Source: Parus major
Taxonomy: Eukaryota; Chordata; Aves; Passeriformes; Paridae
Assembly: GCF_001522545.3 (NCBI RefSeq)
Contig: NC_031773.1
Span: 18,362,302 to 18,426,301, forward strand
Length of the DNA: 64,000 nt
Direction: 5' to 3'
Part shown: one piece after another, positions 24,111 through 37,000 of the stretch
How positions within the stretch are numbered: position 1 is the stretch's first letter
How the letters are laid out: each line of letters begins with the position of its first letter
The notes under the pieces: generated by a model
Seen by the model: the letters and a program-made list of their open reading frames with translations, nothing else
The model's database searches: none
What the model was told of the DNA's origin: nothing
Made by a program: the position numbers and the translations under genes

Positions 24111-26785
24111 ACTAGAATAAGCCATTCAAAACTACATAGCTTCTCAAACTCCCTTGAGAAATAATAGTCAAAAACTGCTGTCAGTCCCACATACCTGACT
24201 GCCCAGCATCTGCATTGTATAAATATCAGGTAACAGCTACTACAGACATTCAAAATACAACGCTACAATACATGATACATTGAACTTGGAAGCATTGTGC
24301 AAGAACTTGTATTTTGCATGGAAAAGCAATATATGCAGATTTGGAGTGATAAATTATGTACACACATAATTGATCCAAATGGGGTGGGAAGGTTGGCTTC
24401 AGTGTTAGTACACTCAGCAACATTGTACCATATACACTTGTAGCAGGAGTGTCACTGTTTCAAACTACTAAAAGTATTGAAGGGAGTTTCCTAATAATAG
24501 CTTTTTTCTAATACTCTTGAAAGCCTGCTGTGATGGAAGACAATATTTTCTCAGCTAAGATATATGTTTTGCAGTCTCCCAGCTCTTAGTTTTTACTGTC
24601 TGTCCTTGACAAATCCCATGTGATGACAGAAAAATTGAACCCTGCCATCAATTAACATTCAGAATGGATGAGCATATGCCCTGGTAAGTACCATAAATAT
24701 GAAGAAAATATTAAAAACAATTGCTTGTATTCAATGGGAGAACAGAGATAAGAATTCAGACATTTAAAGTTTGTATACATAAAAATCATCTTAAGAAAAA
24801 ATTGAGTGGTATGTTTCAGGAAGGGTCAATATTAAATAAAAAGTACTTTCCCTCTGTTCACAATTTAATGAACAATGTGACATAAAATATACTATATTCT
24901 TTTATTGTCTTTCCCTAAAATAGTATGTTAGGAGAGAGGAAGACATTAATATTGACATAAATTATAATCCATTGACTGAAAACTAAGAGGCAGATAAAAA
25001 ATACACAAACAATAGGAAACAGTGATTATTCATGAGTAAGTTGGATCCAGTATGTGATTTGCAAGCCAAATTTGTCTGTTTGATTTTTTAAATAATTTTT
25101 CCCCTTTAAAACATAAAACAGTCATCCTTTTTAGTTAACATATTATCACTAGTCTAAAAATTTCCCAACAAATACAAAGGCTTCTGAGAAGCAGACACAA
25201 AGATTTTCTGTTAAGAACATTTACTTACCCTAATATGGAATCTATGAGGACTAAACCTACAGCTCATCTTAAATTATTTGGAGAAACTATTGTCAAGATA
25301 TTCCACAAAATTGTCTCATTTTTTTCAATTTATTCTTCTAAGATCAAGATATATATGAAAAAATCCATAATCTTACATTTCTCAGAAACACCAGAATTAC
25401 TTCAATAAATGCCATCAATAGAAAGCATAAGGAATAAAAGACTAAGAACATTTTGATGCTATATTAAAGGAGAAGTAAAAATGTACTTTCAAATATTTCA
25501 GCTTTGATATTTTGACCTGTAGGTCATTAAGCCTATAAAAAAGTGTTTTTACTCTTCCACAGACTCTATTCTTTCCTTCAAAAATCAACTAATTCATTAT
25601 TATCATAAAAAAAAAACTGTTCATTGGCTAGAAGTGTCTTCCTTCATGGACACATCAACTTAAGAAAAAAAAGCCAGGCAAGCAGATCATTAAAATCCCA
25701 AAATCCAATATAAAAGTGTAACATCAATTTTAGTTTAATCAATGATGATTTAGATCATCAATTGTTCCTTAAATTAATATATAATCACAGTTCCAAATAC
25801 TATTTTTCATAAAATATTTAGTGAACTTATGCAAGCAAACAGATCCTGGAAATTTGGAAGTGGCATACCTTGGTGTTTGTACTTAAAGTTTTCTTGAAGG
25901 GGATTTAAAAGGTCTATAGCCAATAAAAATAAAATAATTTTTAATCAATAAATAAACAAAAATTTATTTATATATCAGGTGGACTTCATTAATCAATACC
26001 ACCTCTTTCAATTAGCAAATACTGTATCCTTAAATCTGACCTGATGTTTTATAATATACCCAGATATTGCAGGTGGGAAGTTACACATTTATGAAGGAAA
26101 ACAGTTTTTCCACCTACTACTTGTTTCAGAAATTGTTTTAGAAATCAGCTCTGGTTTTGACAACACAGGATCTACAGCAGCTGGAGCAGCAGTTGATCCA
26201 GACCCTTTACATAAAATACCTAGAAACAACATAGGTGATTTTTTAAAGGGATCCATATAAATATTGTCAATTTCTAAGTTCATTAAAGAAGATTTTAACT
26301 GTGATCAAATTTTGACTTACTTTTAATGCTTGTTTCCTCACTAAATGGTAATTATTTTAAATAGCCATTATGCCAAAAGAATCCTTTCAGCATTTACATC
26401 TTCCTTTTACTAAGAGTTGATATATAGGCAGAAGTCTCAGTTTGAAAAGGCACAACACTAATATATCACTAATATCACAACTAATATAGACAAAGAGAAA
26501 TGCATAAGAGCTGGAAATTAGCCTTTTGCAGGGAAATAAGAGAAGGTTTATGGAACTGAACTGAAACATATGTAGTACCCATACATTCAAGCAGGTGTCC
26601 TTTATTTATTAGTGACTCACAGGAATGTGGTTTCAACATTGGATTTTCATCTGATTTGTTCACAAAAGCATCCACAGTAATGCTTATTATTCTGTGCAAT
26701 GAAGCAGACCTCCTCTGTCATAAGAGAGATGCCACTTTATCCTTCTCTGTATATAAATACCAGTGTTTATAGCAGTTCAGATGAT
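24111..26785. other. Unique AT-rich non-coding sequence
   Basis: No gene recognised. It is strongly AT-rich, with an A/T-only stretch near 25921-25975. Open frames are at most 76 codons. Confidence 0.6.
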
Positions 26786-27012
26786 GGAGGGTTTCAGTGC
26801 AATACATTATGAAAAATTTCTTTACCAGAAGGGTTGTCAAGCACTGGAACAGGCTCCCAGGGAAGTGAACGAGTCACCAACCCTAGAGGTGTTTAAAACG
26901 TGTAGATGTAGAACTTAGGGACACAGGTAGCAGTGGGCTTGGCAGTGCTGCATTAACAACTGAGACTTGATGATCTCAGAGGTCTTTTCCAACCTAAATG
27001 ATTCTGTGATTT
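26786..27012 (+). mobile_element. CR1 LINE 3' end (plus strand)
   Basis: About 225 bases matching the 3' UTR of avian CR1: tgaaaaatttctttaccaga, then ggttgtcaagcactggaaca, gcagtgggcttggcagtgct, and the closing ggtcttttccaacctaaatg followed by attctgtga. Only the terminal part is present and no ORF2 sequence is included. The absence of flanking target-site duplication is normal for CR1. Confidence 0.92.
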
Positions 27013-28590
27013 ACAATAGGAAGTGAGGCCACAGAAGCCCCAGCATATCCTAACATTGTTATGGAATACAAAGGCTGTGGACAGCAAGCTGTATCACAGG
27101 TCAGCTGGAGCAAGACTGTGCATTTTAAAGTATTTTCTTACTCAAACCTTTTCCCTTGACACTTCAAAACAGAAGTTGTTCACATTCTTTCTGGCTTCTT
27201 GACTGATGAGAGGTTTTCAGGACAGAAAATTCTTGCTCTATGTGAAGCTTTTTATAATGACCTTGTGTAGGTCAGGTTATTCAAAGTAAGTGGAACAATA
27301 TTGCTTAGAGGAATTGCTCTGTGTGGATGTCATTCATTGAGGATAAACAAAAAGCTAAACCATGAGTCAGCCTCAAAGAATGCTGAAAATAAAGAAGCTC
27401 CTACAGGCTGGTTTTGCATTTTTATCCCCTAAACGAGTTTTTTCTAAAGAATGCAGTATGATTTGTCAGACTTTGTGGTGGCCAAAGAAAAGAAATAAGA
27501 AATAAGAAATAAATAAGAAATAAATAATAAGAAATAAGAAATAAGAAAGAAATAAGAAAGAAAAAATGAGCAAAAATAAGAATAATCTAGAAAAGCAGCT
27601 GAGTTTCCTATAGAACTGCAAAAATAATTTAATTTTTGGCATTTATAGAGAGGAGTGAACTTGTTTAAAAACACACATATATTTAGGTTGCTTTGCAGAT
27701 GACCAGTTCTTAAATCCTTTGTGCAACCATGCCAGTGAAATTTTCAGTTAGTTAGATTTAAGACTTTGAAAATGGTACCTCTTTTAAAAAGAGACTGTGC
27801 CTTGCAAGTGCAGGAACAGCATCATAAACAGAACATCAGTATTTCCACTGGTTCCACAGTGCTCTTCTCACACTGGAAGATGATGCTTCCTCTTGAGACC
27901 TGTAACATATAGAGTTAATGCAATTCCCATGACAAGGAAATTATAAAATTAGACAAAAGATAATGCAAACAAAAGACACAGTTGGTTAGAAATTTCTTCA
28001 CAATCTCCTCTATAACAGATGAAGGAAACACAGCAGGAGAAAGATATTTTCTCTGGAATCAGTATCAATGAGACTAGTTCCTCGACCATTTATATACTCA
28101 AATCCTGAGAGGGGCTGAAATAAAACCCTGATATGCATTCAGCATACTGCAAAGAATTTGGCTACTGGCAAAAAGATTAAAAACTTAAACAAATACAACA
28201 AAAAGAAGACAGAAATCTGGTTTATAGTCCCTGTCAGTAAAAGGAGTTAACAATTTTTCTCAGTCACTCATTGATGATTCAGAAGTTAAACTCCCTCCTG
28301 AATATGTCAGTTGCCTTGCTTGATGGAGCATTCCCAAACAGCTGCCTAGAGCTGCTTCCCCAAGTCTTTGTACTCAGGGTAAGAACAACAGTCAGACCCC
28401 TCTACTTGCAAAGATGAGGCACACATTTCTCAAATTCTCACTGAACGCTGTTGCTCCTTCCCCATGACCTCCTCAGTGTTTCATCTTCCCTTTCTCCAGG
28501 AATATTTCAGGTCCCACATCCAAACCTCCTGCCTTGCTGAAGGTGCTGTTACTCCTCATGTAGACAGAAAACTCCATTTGACTTCACTGA
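27013..28590. other. Unique non-coding sequence
   Basis: No gene recognised. It includes the AAATAAG-type repeat at 27484-27570, listed separately. The minus-strand open frame of 76 codons at 27444-27674 is simply that repeat translated into Phe, Leu, Ile and Ser runs. Confidence 0.6.
27484..27570. repeat. (AAATAAG)n-type tandem repeat
   Basis: About 85 bases of aaataag and aaagaaataag units with variable spacing, all A, T and G on this strand. An imperfect, probably polymorphic minisatellite or microsatellite. Confidence 0.92.
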
Positions 28591-28650
28591 TCACAATTCA
28601 ATGTACATTGAATTCATGTACATTCACAATTCAATGTACATTGAATTGTT
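28591..28650. repeat. 33-bp tandem duplication of a palindromic unit
   Basis: A 33-base unit starting tcacaattcaatgtacattg is repeated immediately (28591-28623 and from 28624). Each copy contains the palindrome aattcaatgtacattgaatt (20 bases at 28595-28614; extending to 24 bases at 28626-28649), and the spacer also carries atgtacat. Both palindromes are perfect. The pair can form two adjacent hairpins or one long one. Confidence 0.92.
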
Positions 28651-31600
28651 TCAGTTGCTGTAAAACACAGTGTTCTCTTATTCACTATGAATTTGATAGA
28701 GAATAACTTAAGTCATCAATAGTGTACATGTTGAAGTTACATACTTTCAACAAAGCTGGCTGAGGATGGCAATGTCATAGGAAGAAGTGATTGCATGGTT
28801 GTGTTTCCCTGGCAATTTAAAGACCAAAGTGAATCCACTTGTTACTTTCAACACTCCTCAAAATTCTACCAACTGTGCAAACAATATGTCTAATGGCACC
28901 AGACTAGCAAAGCTTGTTTGAAATTAGATACGTGCTCTGAATATCATTGGAATGCCTGTAACAAAAACTCCCCTGAAACTGCAACATGACATGAAGTATG
29001 ATATGTCCCCTGCTATCTTCAGTGGAATCAGAGCACCCATGAGCCCAGGTCCACAGCAGCATCAGCGACCAGGAACCTGAGCCCAGTTAGTATTTTGCAA
29101 GTCACAACCTGTGAGTTAAATCATAACGGAATATCCAGGAACCCTCATTCTGGCTTTATGATATACTATTACCTGATAGATAATAGTTCGTGTAATTAGA
29201 CTCTGAATTCTTAGATAAAGATGCCAGGCTGTAGAGAAACATTCACTTTCAGAAGGATTGTGACTTAGATTACATTTCTCTGTGGAAAAGAAGCACTACA
29301 CGTTATTCCAAATGCACTAATTAGGGCATGAAAAAAGCACTCATTTACTCTGATAAAGCACAGATGAGGACACCCTTCATTCTTCAGGGCAGAGAAATAA
29401 TTGACTACTAGTAAGTGTAAACTTCAGATAATATGTATCTTGCAGCACTATAGAAATATATGGAAGATAAACAGTGAGTACAATATCTACATAAGTGAAT
29501 ATAAAAAGCTAGTGAATGCCACTTCTCCCAAAATTGGAGGGATCTTCCTCCAGCACATGTATGCTGTGTGAAACTGTGTAGACAATCCAACTTTCCTGCA
29601 ATCTGTATCATTCCCACAAGCAAACAGAAAAGAGTAAGTCAGTTACCCAAAAAAGTGGAGCATGGCATTGCAACAGCTTCAGGGTTAAAATTTTTCTCTG
29701 CATTGGAGAAGAGATGCTCACCTGAAGCTCAGCATCTCAAATTGTTTCTAATAAGATGGCACATGTTTGCCAGCTGTGGCTCAGAAATCCACTTGACTCA
29801 TTGACATATGACTCTATGAGCTATGGTTTTTCCATACATATCCCAAGTACAAAAACTGGATGCAAGGCATTTCTCAGGTGCTTTGCTTTCCCAAAAGACT
29901 ATCCTCAAAACCAAGCCTGGAACTACAACAAAGCGATTAGCACACTCCAACCCTTCTCTGTTCGAACAGTTTTTCCATGAAGAATGGGATTCATGGTTTT
30001 TAAGTCCAGAAGAGAACAAAGAGGGCCCTAACAGTACAAATTTGTTGTTCACCTTCTCTAAAAGAACATGTCCATTTCTTCCCAGTAGAACTGTTTTTGC
30101 ATGGAATGAGTGCTGGGTAAAGTTGCAGTATCAGCAGCTATCATCTATTGGCTGCGTGTTTTGGAAGGGAATAGCTTAATCACCTTTAAGCATCAGTGGG
30201 AATGTAACCGAATCACGAGCCATGAGAAACCATCCTAATAAAGTCCAAAGAAGTGGAGCACTAGAAAAGGAAAATAAGGTGCTCTGAAGTCACGGCTGGT
30301 GACAGACATGCTAAGACAGATGAAAGAATGTAAATCCCAGGTTTTCCATAAAAGAAACTGTATTCCCTACAAAGATGTGCCTCTGAGAAGGCACTCTCTT
30401 AAATTTGGCAAAAAATACATCTTCTCAAAGTAAAACACAAACCATGGGTTTTATCCATAGTTTAAAATGCTACAGAGTTCCAGCGACATGCTCATAAAAG
30501 AAATTAAAACAGCCATGATCACCCATGGTAAAAAGCTTCAGTAGGTTAATTATAGGCTCTATTTCCAACAAGGAATATATTTGGTTACATTTGGGATAAA
30601 TTTTGAAATACTTATCATGCTTCTCCAAATACAAAATTCGCATTTGTTCATGCTGTGCCTTGGATCTCTATTTGAAAGAGGGAGGCGAGAAATATTTATC
30701 ATGGGCATGTTGTTCCAAAACCTGCAAGGAGAACAAAGATATTACTCTGAAATTAAATGCACTTCCCTATCAGCAAGCCACTTCAAAATATGTCTGAGAC
30801 TAACTCCTTTCAGTCCTCTCCTGCCTTTTCAGTCATTTAAAAACAAGCATTATCTTTCATGATGTCTGCAATTTTAAACTAAAATTTAGTTTAAAAAATT
30901 TAAACAACAGCTAAATAACATTTATCTGAGCCGATGTGCAAGAATACTTGCATTTGGGAACTGCAGTCATTGTGTCAATAATAGTTGAAAACACTGAAGA
31001 AGCTGTTCTGCAAGACATAAATTTTTAATCAACCAGTTAACAGCTTTTTGTACATTAATTCATACTAATAACAGCATTCCCATGTCAGAACCTCACAAAT
31101 ACAGGAGTACCATCACATGGAAACCATTTGAATATAATCCAAGTTACCACTGTTTAGCAAAAGCCTGATAAGCTAGAGGTCCACTTAAACATCTAAGAGC
31201 TGCTTCTTTTCCTCACATCCTAGTTCTGTCAGACTGACTTTTTGACATTAAAAAAAAAAAGGAACAAGACTATGCAGCAAAGCCGGACAGCTCTTCCAGA
31301 CTTTTAGACAAAACACCGTGTAAAAGTTATTGTCAAACACAGCTGCCCATTCCATTTGTTTATATGTCAGTGCAAAATAAGTCTTTACAGAGCTCCTACT
31401 TTGCAAAGCACCTTCAGTACAAGGCTGTATTAGAGTGAAAGGTTCTGTTTCACATGAAGTTGGTAACATGATAAAAGTGAATGCATCTTTCCTTTAAGGA
31501 AGACTTGTAGCTATTAAAGCATTGAACAAATACAGTACTTTGTCTGAATTTGCTTAAGATCACATACTTGGAAAGAAATAACTGCAAGTCACATTCATGT

Positions 31601-34000
31601 AAAAATGCCCCTATTAGTCTTTGTAGTTTTAAGGTTTTGCTTTTTCTTTTTTTCTTTTCTCCATTATAATTACTTATCATTTAAAACAGTAAAGTATTCC
31701 TGCCAACTTTACTTGATCTCTAACCAGTCTCTGATGTGGAGGTGTTTCTGACATGCCTGCAGGACCTGTTAAGGCTAAGTGAAATATTACTTTAAAACAG
31801 CTTGTTCATTCCTGCTTGGTTGATACAGCAAGGTTGTCATGGGCCCTTGTATCTGTTCCCTGAAGGCTTTAGTGAGTGCAGCCTTGCATCTTTCACAATG
31901 AGGTTTTACATCTTTCATTCTGGGTCTCTCACAGGTGGACAACCTTGAAGGAAACAAGGAAAGTATCTGGGCGCTTGTACTTGCAAGACAAGAGGATGCA
32001 GATACCTGGAAATAAATATTCAGCACCTCTTCCTTATATCACACACACCAACAGTGAAGCTTTAAAGTATTTGAAAGATATAGGATATCCAGAGTTAAGC
32101 TTATTTGGAAGGATACAGGAGCCCTCCCCTTCCTAGAATCAGTTAGGCTCATGTCCCACCTCCCAGGGAGTGCCTAAACCACTCTAAGGTATACTTGAGC
32201 GCTGGTCTTAATCACTCCTATTGCAGTAGGTCCACTTTACATGAAATATCCACCAGGGTAAGTAATGTCAGAAAAATAGGCAAGACAGCAAAGTTACTAA
32301 CCTTTCTCCAGAAAGAGTTTAGTATTCTGTGCAATGCTGAACAATATTAGAGTACTTGAGAGAAATCCACTCTGGAGTAACACATCCAATACTGGTTGGT
32401 GATCTCTGTTGTAAGATAATGGGTTCAAATCCCCTGATTTTGCAAGAGAATTGAATTGGGGTTTCTCACATCTTCCAAAATTACAGTCCAGAATGAATGG
32501 GTAGGAAGAAGTAAGAAAAGAGTAATTTTTCTGTCTGGCTGTTTAGTGAACAATGTTTGTCACTTCTCGCTTTTACCACAAATTTGCAAAAATACAGTTG
32601 TCAAAGCCTGTCTTTTTCTTTTAGACACAATGTTTTGGTGAATTTAGGACTAAATTTGCTGAGTTTTGACAACTAAAATAAAATCCCAAACTATTTTTTT
32701 CTGGTTTCATTTATAGTTTAAGAAACACCAGAGCATGCAAGGATTAGAAATCACAAGTTCTACTTCTGTGAAAATACGTGTGAAAGAAACTGAAGATACG
32801 CATTTAAAAAGACTCTCAGCTTGACTCCCCCTCCAGTTCTCCTTGCATCTCTTTCTCCCTTTGTGCCTTATGGTTTGGGACCTATTGCACCTGCCACTCT
32901 TTTCAAAGACCTCCTGCCACACTATAGTATCCACCTGAGTATTTATCCTGCCCCAATCTTCTCCACCTCAATGACAAAGCTAAGAGTAATTTTCTAACCC
33001 ATCACAAGGCAGAAACAGCCCCAGAATGAGTTTAAATGCATAAAGCAGGCTTCAGACATCCCATAATTTCTCTTTCTGTAAATAGTGCGTGACCCACCTA
33101 TTAAGCCCAAATCTAAATCGACTTCACAAGAAACAGCTGGGTGCTATGCAATACCCATCACTGAGGAACAGATGTGAGAAGACAGACTTTCTTTTAGACT
33201 ATATTTGATTAACATGTGAAGGTCTCCTCTTTCATCAATCAAACTATTACATTCTACAACTTGTTTTTAATTTGTAGAGTGCTCTTTGCAAGGCACCAAA
33301 GTGAAAACTTCTCATGGTGGGTTGAAATTCAACCTCAGTGTGGTGGGAGACAACAGTGTCTGTCATCATGATGATCCAGATAAAATCCAGATTACTTCCC
33401 AGAATTCTTTTGCCTTCACTGTCTGGGGATGGGATGGACTGGGCAGGGAAGGATCTCACACGCACCTTGCCCCACCATGTACTGGTATATTAGCCAGCTG
33501 GCAAGGAGTATACAAAAATTGACCAGGTATTGGTGCCTCTCAGGGGGAAATATATGAAAAAGGTTCAGAAACTCATTTGCTCTCTTACAACTCCTTCTGC
33601 TGTGTCAGTGGTGCAGGGACCATCCCCACAGACTCACTGAATGTACCACAGCCAAGAGATGCAGAGAAGAAGCCATTTTTTTTATCTGATACTTAGGAAC
33701 AGAGCAAAGGCTGGCACTGAACTGAGAAAGAAAAAAATTAATTTTTCTTATGCTTGTCTCTTAAGATTGATGGCAAGCGTTTGAGGAGGAAATCACTAGA
33801 TTTAAGTAAGCTGCAACTTTGGTCATATTTTTACCATTTTTATGTTTCATTTTCTAGCACTATTAACAAACAAAATTAAAAGCTCCATTGTTTACCTCCA
33901 TATTAAGCACCCAAACAGATCACAAAATGGTTGTTCTGTGTTTTTTAAATGTGCATCACTTTAAAGCTAGTTGACTGCTGGCCATCTTTTTGATCTACAT
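28651..34000. other. Unique non-coding sequence
   Basis: No gene recognised. Several open frames of 80-118 codons exist (for example plus strand 29823-30179) but they overlap others in different frames and resemble nothing known. A tRNA-like B box (gggttcaaatccc) at about 32421-32433 has no convincing tRNA around it. A pyrimidine-rich stretch lies near 32820-32950. Confidence 0.55.
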
Positions 34001-37000
34001 GGTAGTCAGAGATATTTTGAGCTTTTGTACTCGAAAAAGCAAGATTATCTCTAAAATCTGTTCTCCCATCTTACAATGCTTTTTTTTCAAGACAGTGAAA
34101 AATAGACTGCAATAAGGTTTAGTACTTACCATGAGTACTACTATGTCAAAGAAACAGGTCTAGCCTGGATCTGTGATTTTCACAATTTTATTTGATTGTT
34201 GTTGTCTTTGCTAAGTCCCCAAGACAACATTTGATTTCATATAATTTAAAGGACTGCAAGTGTTACATGGTTGGTACAAATGAACAGTGTCTGAGGAAAA
34301 AAATAAGACCAGATGAATGTAAACATGAACATGATTCTTTCTTGCAGTAATTTTGTGTCAATGGAAAATACACCAGGTATAAATTTGGCCCCATGACGCA
34401 AAGCTTCCAGGAAACATGAAGCTATTGTAACTAGAGATCTCAGCTGACGTATGAATTGAAAAGCAAAACAGAAATGAGGCAAATTCAGCATGGGCATAAA
34501 AGAAGTGAAGTCAGCCCTATTAATTACCAAACTGAAAGAAAATAAAAGCCTGGATCAAAATAACCTAAAGTACAGAGAGAAAAGGATGAAAACATGAGGC
34601 AAGAAGAACAGCATGATGACAGATTTGAGAAGCAGCACATAATGAATACAATGACTAAAATGGAAAGCGTTTTCCATGACATTCAGCACAGAAAACAAAT
34701 CCTTGGCTTCTGAGAAACTCAGTTCAGAGAGTGCTCAATGAACTATACACCTTTCAATAAACATCCTTTACACCCATTAATAACCAGAGTAATAGAGCTT
34801 CTGCTAATGCCACACTCATGCATAAAATTGTGAAGAGCTGGCTTTTGATCTGATGAAATTAGGGTAAAGGTAATCTGTTTCTACCTAATTGCTACTGACA
34901 TTTTCATCATTTCACAAGGGGAACAAGAACTGGTTCCTCTCAGGAGATACCTTACACTTTCAATTTAAACTCTCATTAGTGTAAAATGTAGGTGGTAGAG
35001 TAGGGTGCAAAAGAGAAAAGGTCAATATGTATTTTATTACAAGTAAACCTATAAGCATATATTTTTCCTAAATTTGAGAAGAGAATGTCAGAATCACCAT
35101 TAACCCTGCTGTCCCAGTCTTCTGTCCTGGTGGAGATGCAGGAACATGTTACATCCTCCTCCTTCACTGCCTGGTTTTCGTGCCTATGGAGGATGAGAGA
35201 AGGGGGCCACCTAAAACTTACACCAGTGTGATTAGACACAGACAAGACATGCACTTGGTGCCCAGGACTGCCCACAGCAATTATCCATTAATGTGCACAG
35301 ATTCTATTATGAAAAGAGGTAACTCAGGCCAGAGAAGAGTGGAGAAATTTTTCTTGCAGTTATTTTTAAGAAACCGGCATATTTCATTACACTACCTAAG
35401 GTTCTTCCTAAAGCAGGTAATTTATTAATGGTGTCACCAAATATACTACAAACCCTTACTCATAACATGGAAGCTGTGACAAGTCAAACTAGATTTATTT
35501 TTCTGGTAGTTTACTAAATACAAGAAATGGATCATAAAAACTCAGATTGACAAGTTCTCCAAGAGCAGTGAGGAGAGGTTTAGGCTCACTTCCAATCACC
35601 TTATTTTTATTCCTGAGAATCAACCAACAAAAAGGGATGGGAGAATGAAGAAGAAAAATAAACCTCAATGGCTTCTCTCTCGTGACATGGTAAGTAACTT
35701 ATGGGTTGAGAATTTAATTGTTAAAACATGAATGTGTCCTTTTTTGCTGAAAGCTGGGGGCATACAAATGATCTCACCAAGGTGATCATGAGTATAAGCA
35801 CTGTGTGAACTTCAAAAGTACAAAAAAAATTTCCATGTACAGGCAATCCCAAAAACACGACCTAGGTGCAATCTGGTTTCTCCATGTTCTCCAGCTTTTT
35901 ACAGGTCTGTTATTAAAAATAATGTCATCAGAGGAAACTAGCTCTTTGTAACAGTCCTCTATAAGACTTATATTTACTAGATTGCAGGTCTGCAGTCTGA
36001 AATCACTAACGGCCTATACTTGACTATCTTCTGCCCTGTAAAAATGACTCCAGATAGATATATTTGAGGTGGATTTTGTCAGCTTTAAACCTATGTTTTC
36101 CAAAGTACTAGAACTGCAATTACTGTGAGTTAGTTTATAGAGCTGACTTCTCAAGCAATAGACTTTCTAAAAGATAATAAAACCAGACATGTCTTACTGC
36201 AAGTTTCATCATGGAAATATTTCCAACTAAAACAATTAATATTGTTCTTTCTTGGCTTTATTATCATGAATTATTTATCTGTTATGATTGTCTGAACAAC
36301 AAAAGAGATTTCAGTGTTTAAGAACTAATATTTATCTTTTGATTATCCATTATCACATTAACATTCCTTTGTCTCTAAAATACTACTAAGGAAAAGAATA
36401 TATTATTCTTGTAAATCAATCCAAAAACAAGACATTTTTGTTCAACAGGAAAACATGCCTATGTTATTATCTTGGTTGATTTGTTCTCTGTCATGTTTTG
36501 CAAGGAAGACTTGTAAACAGCAGGGATTTAGTAAAAGCCATTTTATAAATAAATAAAAGTAAATTATTTCTCTGTAGCAACCACCCTGAAGAATATTACT
36601 CAGAGAACCCTACCTAGTTTGATGTTTCTTTTCACATGATAAATGATGATCAGCTGTCCAGGCTACTGAGCACAGATTCTCTTACAAAGTAAGGCAAGGT
36701 CAGAAGTTTATGCATCTATCTTTACGTGTCTGAGTTGGCAAACACTATTCTCAATTTATTACAAGTGCATCCCTGACCCAAAGTAAAAAATTTGGTGCAG
36801 GTGATGCAACTTAGTACTTGAATAACATACGCCAATTTCTATAACAATTACTTGATCCTCAAATCTGTCTTCATGTAGACTTGCAAAATTGCCAATGAGA
36901 TACTTGTCAAGATCTGAACTATTAACTTCAGCAGCAAAGAATTTAGACATTGCCCTTTTGAGGACTACTACAATAGATATGAGTAATTAGCCCATCCAGG

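Noticed and set aside
23746..24164. Several 66-116-codon frames in the GC-rich block
   Set aside because: Open frames in multiple registers on both strands point to base composition rather than coding.
27444..27674. Minus-strand frame with hydrophobic Phe/Leu/Ser runs, like a membrane protein
   Set aside because: The hydrophobic run is only the translation of the AAATAAG-type repeat.
28591..28650. CRISPR-like repeat
   Set aside because: Only two adjacent copies without spacers, in vertebrate DNA; it is a tandem duplication.
29798..30179. 118-codon plus-strand frame with an overlapping 84-codon minus-strand frame
   Set aside because: No recognisable domain, overlapping frames on both strands and no splice-site support.
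32340..32440. tRNA or SINE promoter around gggttcaaatccc
   Set aside because: Only the B-box word is present. No A box at the right distance, no acceptor-stem pairing and no SINE body is visible.
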